NCBI GenBank assembly: GCA_022829145.1
Contig: CM040745.1
Coordinates: forward strand, 24,520,906-24,584,905
Length of the DNA: 64,000 nt
DNA from: Albula goreensis
Lineage: Eukaryota > Chordata > Actinopteri > Albuliformes > Albulidae
Direction: 5' to 3'
Under the pieces are notes generated by a model that was given only the letters and a program-made list of their open reading frames with translations, made no database searches and had not been told where the DNA came from. The translations under genes and the position numbers were made by a program. Shown here piece by piece: positions 25,497 to 39,849 of the stretch (within the stretch, counting starts at the first letter, position 1; the number at the start of each line of letters is the position of its first letter).

Positions 25497-28400
25497 ATGC
25501 CGAGCCTCAACGCAGGTAAGACATTACGAGAAAATAAATGTAGTAGTTAAGAATAGCCTGCATCATGGTGGTTACAAGTTTCAGTGACGTATCAAATTGA
25601 CAGATGATCCACTTGAGGTGGCCAAATAATTAGAAAATCTAATATTAAAACGTGTGTCACCACCTACGCTAACTGGTTTAAGTCGATGATTCACACTCGG
25701 CAAATTTATTGAAAATGACGCACCCATGATAGTTGCTATACACAATATATGTTTTTGGAATATGTGTACCGTTTTTTTTTTTTTTTTTTTTTAAATCGCA
25801 GAAGCTCTTGTCAAGGTCAAATTCATGTGCCGGTAATTTCAGCATTTTCATCCAGATTCGATATCCACTTAGCCAGATGGTGAGGTCTTCCGACAAACGC
25901 AGGTCAAGCTGAAGTCAAGCTAGTCAAATAGCCACCTAATCACATTTACTAGTGGCTTATGGTGGGATTACATTTTAGCAGTAACCATAATATACCGGGT
26001 TACTATGTAGTCTTACTATATTGAAAATGACGGGATTCGGGGCTGCTTGATTTAGCGACTGTATAAAACATAGCCTATGCGAGATCGATAGATAGATGGG
26101 TTGAGATGAAATGCTTGCAGGTAGCGTAGTCAACTGAATTCAGCTAAAATGTCAAAAACAACATGGTAGTCCGCGTTTAAACAAGGTAACGTATGCTACT
26201 AGGTCATTAGTTAATTTTCATTTTATGGTCTGATCAGGAAAAAAAGAACGCTTTTTTGCCAGTATTCGACTGTCTTCAAGGGTAAGATAACGCGTCTACA
26301 CACGAAACTGTGTTTTTGATTGCCACTTATAAATATTTGTGGTCTTGCAAGACTGCAGAATCGAGCAACTGGCCAGCACACCGTGCGGTGCGTCGCAGCT
26401 GGTTAGGCTAACAAAGATAAACAGGATCAGGATGGATTCAGAATAGCCTTCTTCCAATTTGAAATTAATTTTAATTTATTTAATTCGATAGCCTGCTTTA
26501 CGGCGATATCAGACACACACAAATATCACCTAGTTTCCTTGAGGATAACACGTTCAAAGTTACGGTTCTCTTCCATGAAATGAAAACAGCACAATTTTCT
26601 TTTGGCACTTTCAAGTTTGCCTGGCATGCTATTGGGTATTTTGTTTTATCTTGGAGTGTACGTGACAAGTTATGACGCATTATGAATTGTTATTTGTCAC
26701 AAGATAATCGAAATGAGAAGTTTCTGAACTCTAATGATAAATTAAGATGGTTGAAACCTTGTTTACATTTTAAGCAGTAAAGAATGGAAATATACTGAAA
26801 TAATTTTATTTTGAAGTGCTTCGTTTTCCTCAAATGATTTCGATCAAGAGTTGCATGGCGCGGGTGACCACACATGAAGATGTTTACTACCCTCAGCTGT
26901 ATCGGTCAGTAAATCATGAAAAATTGGAATTTTAGCAAGAGGAATAATTAGGCATAATGCGGCATTTAGAGGGAGAATCATCCCACACTAGAGATTCAAA
27001 TTATAAAGCCACCCAAGATTTTTTTTTTTTTTTTTGTAGATTTCTTCCCTTGGTATGGTATTTGACCTTTTATGAATTATTTATTGGTATCACCACTGAA
27101 ATATGATTTTCTGAATACTCGATTGCTCAATGTAGCTGACTGGTGATTCCACTCACCTGTTCCCCCTAGTCGAGATCAGTTCTGATTAGAAGGGAGGAAT
27201 GAAAACCAGCAGTACTACTGGGCCAGGTTTGACCATCCATGCTTTAGAGGCTGAGGCTACCAGCATCTCTCACCTCCTTTTAACCACATTTTTACTCACC
27301 AAAATTAGTTGTATGAGCAGATGTGTAATGTATTTGTTTTTCATTTTTAACAAATGAAATAATCTATATGCTTTTGAAGTTTCAGCATTTACATAATTAT
27401 ATTTAAGTAGAAGATAAAAAAGAAACCGCCTTTGTTGATCCTTTTTTCTGTTTCGTTTACAGGATCTCCAATGGATGGAGCAGAGAAAAGCCAGATGGGA
27501 AGGGTGACAATATACTCTGTGATGGGCTGCCCACACTGTCTGCAGGCCAAGTCTTGCCTGCAGGAACTGGGGTTGCAGGTACATGAGGTGGACATTAACC
27601 AGCACACAGAGCTGTGGGTTCGAGTAAAGGAGCTCACAGGCCGCAGCACAGTGCCCCAGATATTCTTCAACAGTGTCCACATTGGTGGAAACGATGACCT
27701 CCAAAAACTGGTGAGAATGTAGAAATGGAATCATTAAATTGAGAATCTAGCCACTGGCAGATGGATAAAAATGTGCACCAAACTACAAGCCTAAAAATGT
27801 GAAACTACAGTCTATGGATTTGTAACAAGGTATTAATCGAAATCCATGGAAGGTCAATTTTCTCTCTTCAGCCATATTTCAGAAATGGCTATGCATGCTA
27901 TAAAGAATAAATGTCTTAATCATATCCCAGGGATTAGGTGGATCAACTACTGCTTTCATTTTCGATAATGGACTGTATGGAAAATTATCCCTTTATAACA
28001 ATGTTACAATTTAGTTTTTAATTTGTTCTGTAATTAAGTACACCTGGTGACTGAAACTAAATAATTTGTTAGGAAACAGTGAATTCAAAGACACATGGCA
28101 AAGAGCCAAACCCGCTGTGGGTTAATAAATGTACTATAAAAAATATTCAAGAAGTTATCCAATTTTGAAAAAAAAAATATTCAAAAGTATGCTTTGAAAG
28201 CTGTATTTAATGAAAATATGGATTTAATACAAAATAGCATACTGTCCATCCACAGGGCCAAGTTGAGAACCCCTGATATAGTAGTTGCCCTGTTTGAGAG
28301 ACATATCACTACATTTTAGAAAAAGATGATCATGAGTTATATTTGGTTTGGTTAAAGATTACCTATATAATTATATTCTGTTTTTGCCATTTGTAATGTT

Positions 28401-31400
28401 ACTGTCCTTCATGTCTTTTGGGCTGGGCAGGCTCCAGAAGAGCTGGAGCGCCTGGTGCACCAGGTGAGAGAGGAGCCAGTACCATCAGACAGTCCCCCTC
28501 TGCCTGAAGAGAGCCATGTGGAGGCACCAGGGAAGCAGGATGGAGGTGAGTATGCACTGTAACAGAGGCTCAGTGTTGTCTCAAAAGTTGTCTTTCCTGA
28601 GTGGGTGCTGGAACACTGTCCTCAGAGTCCTTCTTATATCGCACCTTTTTAAAATGTGATCACTGTAAGGAGCTATTGTTACATTAATAAATATGCATAA
28701 GTAGTTAATAGGTGTTCTACCACACAGACTGACAAAAATTAAACCAATGACTGTAAGGCAACCTGTTGTCATCTGTGTGTGCTTTAAGTTTAATTAATGA
28801 AGAAATAAATTAATGTAGCCATAAAATAAAGAAGCAAAAAACTGGAATATCAGCATATTGCACAAATATCAGAATACTACAGATTAACTGAGAATTGGGA
28901 AGCAATAATAAAGCCCAAGTGCTTTTTTGTTGGGGGGAGGCATAGAGAGAGACCATTAGAAATTTCTGTGCATGTTACGTGTTGTTGGGACAGCGGTGCT
29001 GGGCAAACATTGACATGTACCAGCTTGTAGTTGGTGTAGTAATGGGGTGTTTATCCTTGACTTTGCTTAAGGAATATAAGCAATTTATTAAGATTATTTG
29101 GCAGTTTCTGGAAAAATTAATAAGTCATAAAGTTTATATTTAGAAACTGAGGCGAAAACAGAAGGAAATATAATAAATGTACTGAGCTTCGCACTGTTTT
29201 AGAACCATATAAAATGTATAGGCCTGCTCAACCAGTTGTTCAGTAGCCGTCTTAACCGTTACTGCATTAGAGCATTACTGGGTATATCATTGTCTGTTAT
29301 TGTCTCTCAGGTCTCTTCGGTCAAACAAAAGAGCACTTTTGTTTTTTGTGCTTTGACTTCGATAGAAACTCCAAGCAAGAGCTACTGTTGCCATTTCTTA
29401 CTCTACTATTGATTTGGCAGTAGCTTCAATAAATTGATAGGAGAATGCTGTGTATGAAACCACAAAGAAAAATAGAATTTTTCACTCACAGTAGAAGCTG
29501 GAGCTGTGGTTAGATGGAACATGAGCTTAGGCCAAGCCAGAGCAGACCTGTGGGTAGTTTGGAGCTGATATGTTTCCAGTGAACAGCTACAGTGGCCACA
29601 AAAACTTTGGTCCAGTGTGACATCATGCTGTGCTTTTGAAAGTTCGGCCTTGTTTGCCTCTTCAACAGAATTTAAGTGTGAGAGGGATGATTGGGCTGAC
29701 ATGGTCGAGGAGTTCAAGCAGTGTGGCGTGATTGGCAGCCACAGAAAGGGGCTGAGGGTGTTCAGAAACAGCTTCACTGGAGCTCAGTTGGTGAATTGGC
29801 TGGAGAAAGAGAAGGGCTTGGGTAAGTCATCTGTATACTTTTGTTATAAGTTTGGGAGGGAGTTAATGATGGGTATTCAGGATAGTGTTTCTTGAAACTG
29901 ATGGGAGACATTTTTAGCAATGTCTCTTGTGCCACTTTATTTAACAGTGAGTGAATTAGCTTGTATCTTTGTCATAGGATAAGCTTTCCAGAAATATAGA
30001 ACATTTCCTCATTTGATTTTCTCTGATATAGGTCTTGTGAAACTAGGTCACTTGTTCACAGTACATTTTAGGACTTTGTTGTGGCATAAGCTTCAGTGTC
30101 CCTTTCTCACATTGTACTAGTTCTTGCCAGCCATAAAAATACCCATTTAAATTCCATTACTGATACTGAATTTACTTATGATATAAGTGTTATTACCTGA
30201 TCTGACTGTTGCAAATACAGACAATTTGAAGACATTCAGGAATTACTCTTGAGAGTCATATTTCAGCAGGCGTATAAACTGGATGACCATACACATGCTC
30301 ACATGTCTAGGTGTTTTGCTGTCTCCTCAGAGAGATTCTTATTCAATTAATAGAGGTTTATAAAGAAAAGGCTCTCAATCATTTAGAAACAGTTGGAATA
30401 CACAAGGAAGTAAGATAAGGTTGATAAACCTAGTGCTTCAAATCACAAAGAAAATGGGTTGCTTGGTAAAAAGCCTAGGTGAACAGCCTATTTTAAAAAA
30501 ACAAGGAGGAAGAGCCAGTCTGCAGTAGGTCATTTGATTCACTCACCTGCCCTGTGTTTATCTAGGCTATGCAAAACAACCCAACAAAGATGCGATATTC
30601 AGTGCTCTAAAATGTAGAAAATAACATTTGCTTGTTCAAATGTATTAATTTAGGATCACCCATCTTTTAATGCCTCAGATGCAACATCTTTTATTTGAAT
30701 GCATTTCTGTTGCATTCTTGGTTATTAACATGATTGATTTTTCTCTACTCCAACATAGTGAGAGCTTCATAATTTACTAATTTTGTGAATTTTAGAATTT
30801 AACACATAGTTGTAGTGAACTAATAATTCTGGTTGTGCTGTGGTATTGGTATTTACACTAAATGTACATCAGGAGCAATTATGTGAGGAATGCAGCATTT
30901 GCAGGATAAAATACATGCCAAACAACCAGTGTATGGCTCCACTGTCTCAACAGCCACACAAGCACTCTAAAGCACATTCAGGGAATATGTCACTGGCATA
31001 CCTGATCACCACATGACATCTGAATCTCTGTGCTTAACACTAAGGACAAATACAGTATAACCTCAGAGACCAGAAAATGCTAGTAAACCAAACTGGAACT
31101 TGTATTTTAATTATGTCTCCTTAATTCAAATCTCTGATACAAATAGGGCAGCATTTACCTGAAACACTATCATATCTTTATCTGGTTAAAAAAAACCTAA
31201 AATACTATAATTAGAGAAACATACATGTCTGAGACCTGTTTCTAAAATACAATATATTGGAAAATGAACAAGTCAGAAAGAAAATACTGTTCATATACTG
31301 AATACAAAAGCTGGTGGTTGTACAAATCGTTGTGAGAAAAATGATCCGTTCCCCAGCCCACCACCATCTCTCTAATTTGGGTCTGAAGATCTAATTTATA

Positions 31401-34400
31401 AAAATTTCAGTTTTGGTATTGGGCCAGAAGAGCAGACATTGTTGTAGGTGCTTTATCATATCGGACCATATATGCCATTATCAGTGTTTTAATTTATTAA
31501 ATAATTGTGTGTAAACATACAAATAGCATATAACCCCACCAGTAAATGAAAACCAGATTTTGCTTTGCAAATGTTTTTGTCCCTCTTAAATAAAACACCT
31601 TTCCAGACAGTTTTTATTTCATCTGAAAAAAGTATTTTCTAGAAAAACATTAAAGACTTGTTACAAACTTTTAGATAATCTGAACGGTTACCTCACATTA
31701 CAGCACTGTGAATAGAAATGTGTACAATACAACATAATCGGATGATAATAGGCTTAAGCTACGTAATAAGCTTTACTGTAAATCATGGTTACCATGGTTT
31801 GTCGCTCTTAAAAATTTCAATACCCTGTAGATTTTAGGTAAATGTAATTTGGCTGAATTTATGGTCTTATGGTTTTATACTATTATGTTCAACGATATCT
31901 ATGCAGTTATTATTGTGATCAGGTAATCATTTTGGCAAGTCTGTGTTGTAAACTTAAAGGAAATTAATGTAATATACAAATGCAAATTTCCCAGGAATCC
32001 ATATGGGAAATTTTTTGTCATAGATACTTGTAAAATATTTGTACTCTGCCACTTATTGATGTTGATGTTTTCTAGAGATTACCAGATCTGATAAGTTTCA
32101 TGTTAGCAGAAACTATATTAATCATAGTAGTTAATTCTGGGTTACTTGCGGATAAGAAACCAGCTCTAGGCCGAAGGATGTTTTAACCACATGCAGGACA
32201 ACTGACCTGAATTGATTACAATTCTTACACGCTAACCAATTCTTGCTTGCACCTTGTAGACAGGAGTAAGGCATTTGAGACGGGCAAGGTTTTGATGGAC
32301 AGGAAGTTTTTTAACTCTGTGATGGGGAAAAGAGAGTTTGAAGAGAGTAGCGCCCTGTTCAGAATGCTGGAGCATGACCCACACTCTGCACTCAACGTGA
32401 GAGAGATGGCCACTTGCAGTCCGCTGGAGGGTATGTAGAGACGAAATAATGACCTGGTGATGACCAGGGTCAAAACAAGTGCACATTTACAATGCACCTA
32501 CATGTGATGTAGCTGTGAAGCAGGAAGGACTAACCCCAAATCCCCTCCTAGGTGCTGTACTCAGTAACATACATAATATATTCCTTATTGTTAAGAATCT
32601 AACATTGTGTCAATCAGTTCTCCAGAGGAGCGATGGTTTTTAAAAATTAAACCCAGGGAAAAGTTTGGCTGGACATGTGCACATACTATGTAGGTTGCAT
32701 TTAGAGTTTCAATTGCGAGATGTCAATCCAAACACTTTCTCTGGGTTTACTTTAAGGGGCCAGTGTAAAGTTTATTAAGAGCTTTTGTGTATTAGCTTAC
32801 CCTGTGGTGGTTCTGGAAGACCACTGCTTTTTGTTTGTAGTTTCCAGTGTCTAGTAAAGAACTGCCACTCAGTACAGAAAGTTGAGACATTGCAGAGATT
32901 AAGAAGCACTCTCAGCCCCATTACAACTCTGGGTTTCTATGGAATCTGCCTAAGGAACAGAAATTTGCACTGTGAGTAGTGAAGTGCTTGCAGCTCAGTT
33001 TTGTGATTCTGTTTGTCCCACTGTGATGCTGGTGTGCTCTGATGGTGTCTGTGTCCTCTTGTCTGCCATGTCGGCCTTGCTGTGGTCACTGTGCATTCCT
33101 GAGATTGTTCAAATCATACTTACTATCTGGGAAAATCAATTTAAATGGAAAAAAAGTGAATTTTTATTCTTAATGGATCTTGAACCTTAAGGGAAATGAT
33201 ACAACAGTTTGCTTTGTTCTGAATGTCTCATTCCAACTACATGGACAAAGGGGTAAACTGAAAGCTATGTAAGCGAGTGCCAAGTTAAAAAAAAAAAAAC
33301 ATGCAGACTTCAATATCCTTTGTGAATTGGAATCCAAAGGACTAATTTCTTTTTCACCTCACTGCTGCAGAATTAAGAGGACATTAAGCCCTGTATAGGT
33401 TAGCTGCTTTATTTCTACATTTTGTGATCTGCTTTTACTGATAAAAATAACCAGAACAGTGGTGTTTAATTTGGGTCCAAAGGAGCCATGATCATTTTGC
33501 CTTGAACAGTAGGTCACCCTCTATAACCTATATTGAACCATTGGAATCACATTAATTGGTGGTTTAATAAGGAAGTTTAAAAACAAAAAAGAACCAGTAA
33601 AAGGACGCCTGAGGATCTGTAATGACTGTTTAAAAAGCAAAAAGGCATGTAATAGAAAAGCTGATAGAACATGAGGTGTGGAGATTGTATTTCATTTTTA
33701 AGTTTTGGACTTCAGTTCCCATCATCCCTTGTGGGGAACATTCTGTGCTTAGCTGCTTGGTATACTCAGCCAAGCCATTTACAGATCTTAGTTCATAATT
33801 CAAAAATTTGGAATACTTTCCAAAATTAAAGGGTGACATACAGTGTAATTCGAAAAGTGTCTGTTAGTGATCAGAGGTCTGACAGACTCTATGATCAGTT
33901 TATTCTCTTCTTCTGATAGTGCTATCTGACATATCGCGGGATAATTAAAACTGATATATTTTCAGCCTGTGATAATTGGCTGTACATTCTATGTTACTTC
34001 TGACTGCTAACAATAATTCCCACTACTCTGCTATATGAAATAAAGACTGTTGTGTTCTGTTGTTACCATGCTACCAGTTAAAGCAGCAGGAGATCAGGCC
34101 ACATTCCCTTTATGAGCCTTCCTTTGCTCAAAACAGCCTCTGTTGGGGCTCCCAAGTGGCATATCCATATGAGGAAAACTTTATTATTCTACTGCCTGTG
34201 ACTGAGAGTCCATCAGGGTAACATAATTCCCCATAGTGACCATTGGCAGTATGTAAACAACCACTGTTAATGACACAATTATGACTAGTCTGTTGTATTG
34301 CTCTGTTTTGAAACAGTGATACAACACTATTTGCACAATGAAAAATTTACCATCAGGAGCATTAGTGAATTCCATGTCTCTTATGTGTTCAGCTGCAGAG

Positions 34401-36986
34401 TTGTCAGAGACTCTCCGGAACATGATGCTGAGACTCTATTCGGAGCACCTCTCTGTGGATGGAAAGGTAAGATGACTGTACTGGTGAAATACCATACTCA
34501 AAACATGTATTGTCATAATGCATGCCCCACTTACTCTTTCTACATGCCCATTCCAGTCTTTGTGTCAAAGGCTTTGCTTTGGTAACTTCTGTTTGGTCCT
34601 CCCAACCCTAAAGTGCCATTGTAGTCTCTTCTCAAATCTCTTAATCAAGAATCATTCCATTCCAATTCTGTATTCAACTCAATCTCCTAAGTACCTCAGA
34701 CTTCTAAACATGCAGGTTGATTTAGTGTTCTGCTCAACATTGGAAGAGATACTGTACCAAAAGTGACTGGAAAAATATTGCATACTGGCTTGGGATAAAC
34801 ACTTCTTCATGAAATGTGTGAATGTGGCAGTGATATTGCATACTGTTGGATGTTTCTGTTGTATTTTTGATTGACTTTTCACCTGTTAACTTGAATTAAA
34901 TATAGTCACAGATAAGTTCCTAAGTATCACATAACAAATGTAGTAGTAGTAGCATTACTACATGCACTCTCAAAGCTGCTCCCAGTTTCCCTTTCTGCAC
35001 TAATCCTCTGGCGCTTCCTTACACAGTATTATCAGTATGCAAACAGAATATGCAAAAAAACTAACATGAAAGTGGAAGTTTGAGGAAGAAAGCTTCACCT
35101 CATGTGTGCTGTTGGACATCCCTGTTCCCTTGCCTTTCCCCCTCTCCCCCACTCCTCAGTCAGTGGATTACAAGGCGATGTCCCAGAGCCTGTCGTTCGA
35201 GCATTACTGCGAGCTGGCTGTGCAGCTGCAGCGTGTGGAGCTGCAGGCTCTGAGGCGTGAGGAAAAGCTAGCCTTCTTCATCAATATCTACAATGCCCTG
35301 GTTATCCATGGAAATCTACGGCTGGGCGCCCCAAAAAACATGTGGCAGAGATACCGGGTAAGAGTCCATCAAAAACATCATGAGCCCTTTACACTGAAGT
35401 TACTCTTCACACCGAACTTCTTAGTTACAGTCCCTGTAATTCATGTTGTAATAGATTTTCCCCTCAGTCATGTGGTATGTTCATGCCATTCCAAATTTTC
35501 TGTATTCGCTATCATATAAAAATGATTTTGAATTTACAGTATTGAATGTTTTGTCTGTAAATATGTATATATAATAATGGTTCTTGTGTGTTTGTTGGTT
35601 ACAAAAGAAAATATTATGTTATATGCATTAACTGGTAATGCCATTCCTGATTGTTTTCCAGTTCTTTAACTATGTCAGTTACCTCATTGGTGGGGAGGTG
35701 TACACCCTGCAGGACATTGAGAATGGGGTACTGCGGGGGAACAGAAAGGGTATTGCACAGATCCTGAAACCATTCTCAAAGAGTGACCCCCGGCTGCAGG
35801 TACATTAAAAAAAATCTCAAGCTCTCATTTTAATGACATTCAGACTCTACAAGCACAGGTGTGTATACATATACGTGTGTGAGTGTGTGTGTGCGCATAC
35901 ATTCTGTCATAACTGTGTTCCTGCATTCCAGTGTGTTTATTAGGAAGGGGAGTCTTTGTTTTTCCTGTTCAAAGTGGTGGGGTCACCTAGTCTTGTCTCT
36001 GATTTGATTTGCACCAGGTGGCACTTCCAGAGGTAGAGCCCCTTATTCACTTCGCATTGAACTGTGGTGCAAAAGGATGCCCGCCTATCAAAACATACAC
36101 AGCTGAGGTAAAAGGAGAGAGTATTCATTAATGATTTTTGTAGTGTAACTGTAGGCACAAAAACACAATCAAATATTTTTGCAGCAAATACATTAGCCTT
36201 GGATACTAACTTTGATTCTTCCTAATAATATAATTGAAGGTAAGTGTAGCTATAGCTAGCTTCCAGACTGTTAATGCTGTGCACTTACTTTTTGCCTGAC
36301 CTAAATTATGTTTTGCCTGAATTGAGAATAGTGAAGTCAGTTGAGGGAGGCCTCACATTCTGGCTGACACCCACAGGATATCGACCGTCAGCTGCGGATG
36401 GCAGCAGAAGCGTTCCTGGAGAATGACGAGGGCTGCAGAGTGGATGCTGTGAAAGGGGAGGTCAAACTCAGCCAGATCTTTAAATGGTACAAAGGGGACT
36501 TTGGTGACACAGATGAGGAGGTACAGTGATATATCATTATGACATTATCATGGCACTATGTGGTGCAGTGGTTAAAGCAATGGACGTTAGACTTAGGTGC
36601 TGAATTCTTCATATGCTTATCACTATAATTGCACCCCATGCACACTACAGTGTTCACTGCCAAAAAGATGAGCTCTCACTTAATCATGCACGTTTCTGTA
36701 CGTTTCATAGAGCGGTTGCTCTATGATGTCTCTGGAATACTGGTTCAATTGAAATGTTGTTATTGTCAGTATTTCATGTAACCAGGTGTAACTGATCTAT
36801 GGTGTAACTGATGATGGATGGCTGTCTATTGTGTCTGTTATGGCTTTCAACCCATAGATGCTGAACTGGATTTTAAACCACATGAGTGACTCCCCTAAAA
36901 AGTCCAGTCTACAGACTGTAATGAAGGGCGGCAGCTTCAAAGTGAGTTTCATGCCATATGATTGGTCCAGCAACAGCAAGGACTGA
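25497..36986 (+). CDS. Glutaredoxin-DEP-DUF547 multidomain protein
   Basis: Eleven exons in consistent phase: 25497-25515, 27463-27710, 28431-28545, 29669-29821, 32260-32430, 34393-34466, 35160-35357, 35662-35799, 36018-36107, 36377-36520 and 36858-36986. The product is 492 aa. Residues 20-89 form a glutaredoxin fold with active site CPHC (29-32), cis-proline TVPQIFF (69-75) and a GGNDDL glutathione-binding turn (81-86). A Pro/Glu-rich linker covers 90-127. A DEP domain follows (about 130-215; RKGLRVFRNSFTGAQLVNWL). DUF547 fills 236-492 with FFINIYNALVIH (299-310), HFALNCGAKGCPPI (383-396) and a terminal MPYDWSSNS. There is no signal peptide or membrane segment, so a cytosolic protein is likely. 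Known domain properties suggest thiol redox chemistry plus membrane or G-protein docking through DEP. The function of DUF547 and of the fusion is unknown to me. The start in exon 1 is preferred because MPSLNAG joins exon 2 in frame; an ATG at 27471 is a fallback. Confidence 0.9.
36545..36740 (+). mobile_element. Possible tRNA-derived SINE fragment
   Basis: In the last intron of the Grx-DEP-DUF547 gene, GGCACTATGTGGTGCAGTGG and the following TTAAAGCAATGGAC look like a polymerase III A-box head of a tRNA-derived SINE. The B-box is degraded and the ends are not defined. Confidence 0.35.
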
Positions 36987-37156
36987 GGCTGCAGCCCTTG
37001 TGTCTATACAGTGGACTATCAGTGGACCTGGTGCCTGTGTTACTGTAAGCACAGTCCCCCTTACACATGGACTTCAGATGGTAAATTCTCCCAGGAAACA
37101 GCTATAGAGATGTTTAATTCCCAACCCCACCCTCCTCCACTACTAAGCAACACAAC

Positions 37157-37162
37157 AATAAA
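37157..37162 (+). terminator. Candidate polyadenylation signal of the Grx-DEP-DUF547 gene
   Basis: AATAAA about 170 bp after the stop codon, on the coding strand. Later copies exist, so the real cleavage site is uncertain. Confidence 0.45.
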
Positions 37163-37199
37163 ATTCTCCATAAATTCTCACTCTGCACAACCATGAACT

Positions 37200-39380
37200 G
37201 GACCTGTAATCAGAACTGAAAATTTAGCATAAACTCTGAATTGAATTTAAAATATTGTTATAAAATGTGTATTTTCAGTAATTCATATATTGTATCATAT
37301 TGGGTCCAGTTACTTGAACTCATATTTAGCAGCAGTTTAATCACATAGTGTATTCAGGTTGCAGACCATGTCAGTATATTCACATTTGAACGCCCTTCAA
37401 ACATAAGGTGTGAGTAGAAGACTAATTTGGGATGATCAAATTCTGACATTCTCAGTTCACAGAAAATTACCTACATTTCATGGTGCTTGTTCACAGGACA
37501 GTTTTGTGCTGTTCAGTTCAGATTGAATCTGGACAGTGGCAGTCGCAGTGGCCTCTGTGAGTCTCATGGGACAATGCTGGGCATCCTTTCCTTCGTCAAT
37601 CATTAGTGACTCCTTAGGTGTAGCTGGGTAGGTCATCTTGTTAAAGCACTACTCCAGTGTGTAGAATGGCTGCAGGATCTCATATCAAACTCCGTTTGTG
37701 TCAGCACAAACTGCAACCAGCAGGCACACAAGGCATTGTATAATTGGCCAATTGTCATTATGTCGTAATTCTGTAGCAACCTGTGCTGCTTACTCGGGCA
37801 CCCACAATCTGCTTGCCAAAGTCTTCCTCTGCCGATGTCTATGCAAGCACTGTTTGCTGATTGTGGTGTATTGTGAAAAGAGTGGCAGCTGACATCACGT
37901 TCCAGGGGAGTGTGTGCTTGCGAATATATCATGACTCTTTCGGTCAATTGTGTGCTTGCACCTTGTGCAAGGTGCACGACTACTGCCTAGTATCTGTGAC
38001 AGCTTAGCTTGTGGATGGCAGAGTAAAGAGTAACTTTGGCTGGCTGTGTGGTTTATGTGGTACTGTGCATCTTACGGAATTGATAGAGCACCATGCAGGG
38101 ATGGGATAGGGATGTAATTATAGCTGGATGTTTTAACTTTGTGGAGGCAACAAATGACATAAAAACTCCTACATGTGCAAAAAAGTATCATTTTGATTAC
38201 AATGTATGTCAATATAATAATTGTGTAAGAACTGAAAATACAAAAAACTTTGCATATTTGCAATATTAAGTGACACTACTGTAGTATATTTATTGCATAA
38301 GACCTTGGGTTTCAAACGGTTTTAGTTGTGTATTTTAAACACATGAACAAATTGAAAAAGTACACGGAAAAAATATGCAAGATTTATTTAAATTACTGAG
38401 AACAAAAATTTTGTGAAAAAAATGCTGAATACCTTTTGTGTATTTGTGTACATGAAGAAAAGTTTTTCATTTTTCTGTCTGGTAATTGTTTGTTTGGGAT
38501 TTTACTCTGAGAACACCTTGCTTTAACCACATGGGTGTAGTTTCACTGCTCCACCACTAAGTTTTTTTCATAGTTTTCAAAGATCATTACAAGAGCTGCA
38601 TGCTTTCGGCCACCTGGATTTATAACCTGTAATGTTAGTTCAGTTTAAATATGCTGAATGTTTCTACTGTTTCTACTGTATACATAGGGTTTACTGAGAG
38701 TCGGCAGTGGAGCTATTCAAAAAATCAAATCATCTTGAGTTCAGTGGCAATTGTGACAAGGCAGAGTATCTATGTTAAAATAACTGTTTAACAGCCAAAT
38801 GTAATAATAAATTCCACCACTGTAAGTCACACCTGCTAACAGAAATATGTTTGTATTTTCTACATTTAAACATAAGCAGTCATTTTTAGAATCTCTAAAC
38901 AGGTTGCATCAGGTTGTTTTACTAGTGATGCACCCAGTTAAGGCATTCATGAAGACGGCAGTAGTGATCCCTCTTGGCCCTATGAGTCCAGGTCTTTTCA
39001 GCTCTGACTAGTGCTCATGCTGTTCAGACACTTGTGATCTGCCTGCACCAGTACCATCAGGTTCAATCTCCTTCAGGGCAATGGGGATAGCAGCTTATGT
39101 GGAGCATTTCAGATTGGAAAATTGGTGTACTACCCGCGTACATCACAATGAATGTGTGTGATGGTGTGTTGCCCCTTTTTCTTGAAAGAAGATGCTGCTG
39201 TACGTATAATTTCAACTGGTGAACCTTTTCTGCAAATTGGATATGGGGTGTACTGACAATGTTACTCGATGGACTGTTTGGGCATCTATCTACTGAAGGA
39301 CTGAATTGCAGAAAATGAAACCTTACTAAAAACTTTCTTCAGTGGGCCAGATTCTGTTAATGGTTGGAATCTCATTTTTC
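37200..39380. other. Intergenic DNA, no gene seen
   Basis: The left part of the space between the Grx-DEP-DUF547 gene and ZNF654. It contains a moderately GC-rich patch near 37.5-38.05 kb that reads like old repeat DNA but matches no family I can name. No coding exon was recognised. Confidence 0.5.
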
Positions 39381-39385
39381 CATCT

Positions 39386-39849
39386 CTGGGGCCTCATTTA
39401 TAAAAATGTACCTTGATTTTATCTTCAACTTGACCATAAAATCATGTCTTAAACTGTGCATGAGCAGGATTTCTAAAAATAAATGCATTCTCTGATAGAA
39501 CATCGCAAGTCCTTCCAATGCATATTTCATTTGCAAATCACAAATATTCTCAAAAGTATATGCAGCATTTACAAGCTTCTTAACTCCACCAGGGGAACTC
39601 CCTCAAATGGTGGGTTTTTGTAGTTTGACGTACTTGATTGTTACTGTCACTTTTATGCTATTAAAACATGTTTACTGTGTCCCATTAGAAAGGAAATCTC
39701 TGTATGATAGGTCCAGAGTTTGCATAGAGCGGAGCACTTCTCCACATCAAAATGAAGCTTTATAAATACCACTTTTTCATGTGGATTTAGATCTACACAT
39801 TTGAAAGATCAAATTTGATCAAACCAGTATTTTATGAATGAGGCCCCTG
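39386..39849. mobile_element. PIF/Harbinger-type MITE with CTG target duplication
   Basis: Terminal inverted repeats GGGCCTCATTTATAAAA (39389-39405) and its inverse with one mismatch (39830-39846) bound a 458-bp, non-coding element. The flanking trinucleotide CTG occurs directly on both sides (39386-39388 and 39847-39849). Three-base TWA or CWG target duplications and GGG-starting ends fit the PIF/Harbinger superfamily. It has no transposase and is non-autonomous. Confidence 0.7.

Noticed and set aside
33309-33320. ATATCCTT, the U12-type donor consensus, in an intron of the Grx-DEP-DUF547 gene
   Set aside because: It is not at any exon boundary; all introns reconstructed here have GT-AG ends.
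34140-34170. GGGGCTCCCAAGTGGCATATCC, like the head of a tRNA-derived fish SINE
   Set aside because: Only about 20 bases match; no B-box or tail follows, so it may be chance.
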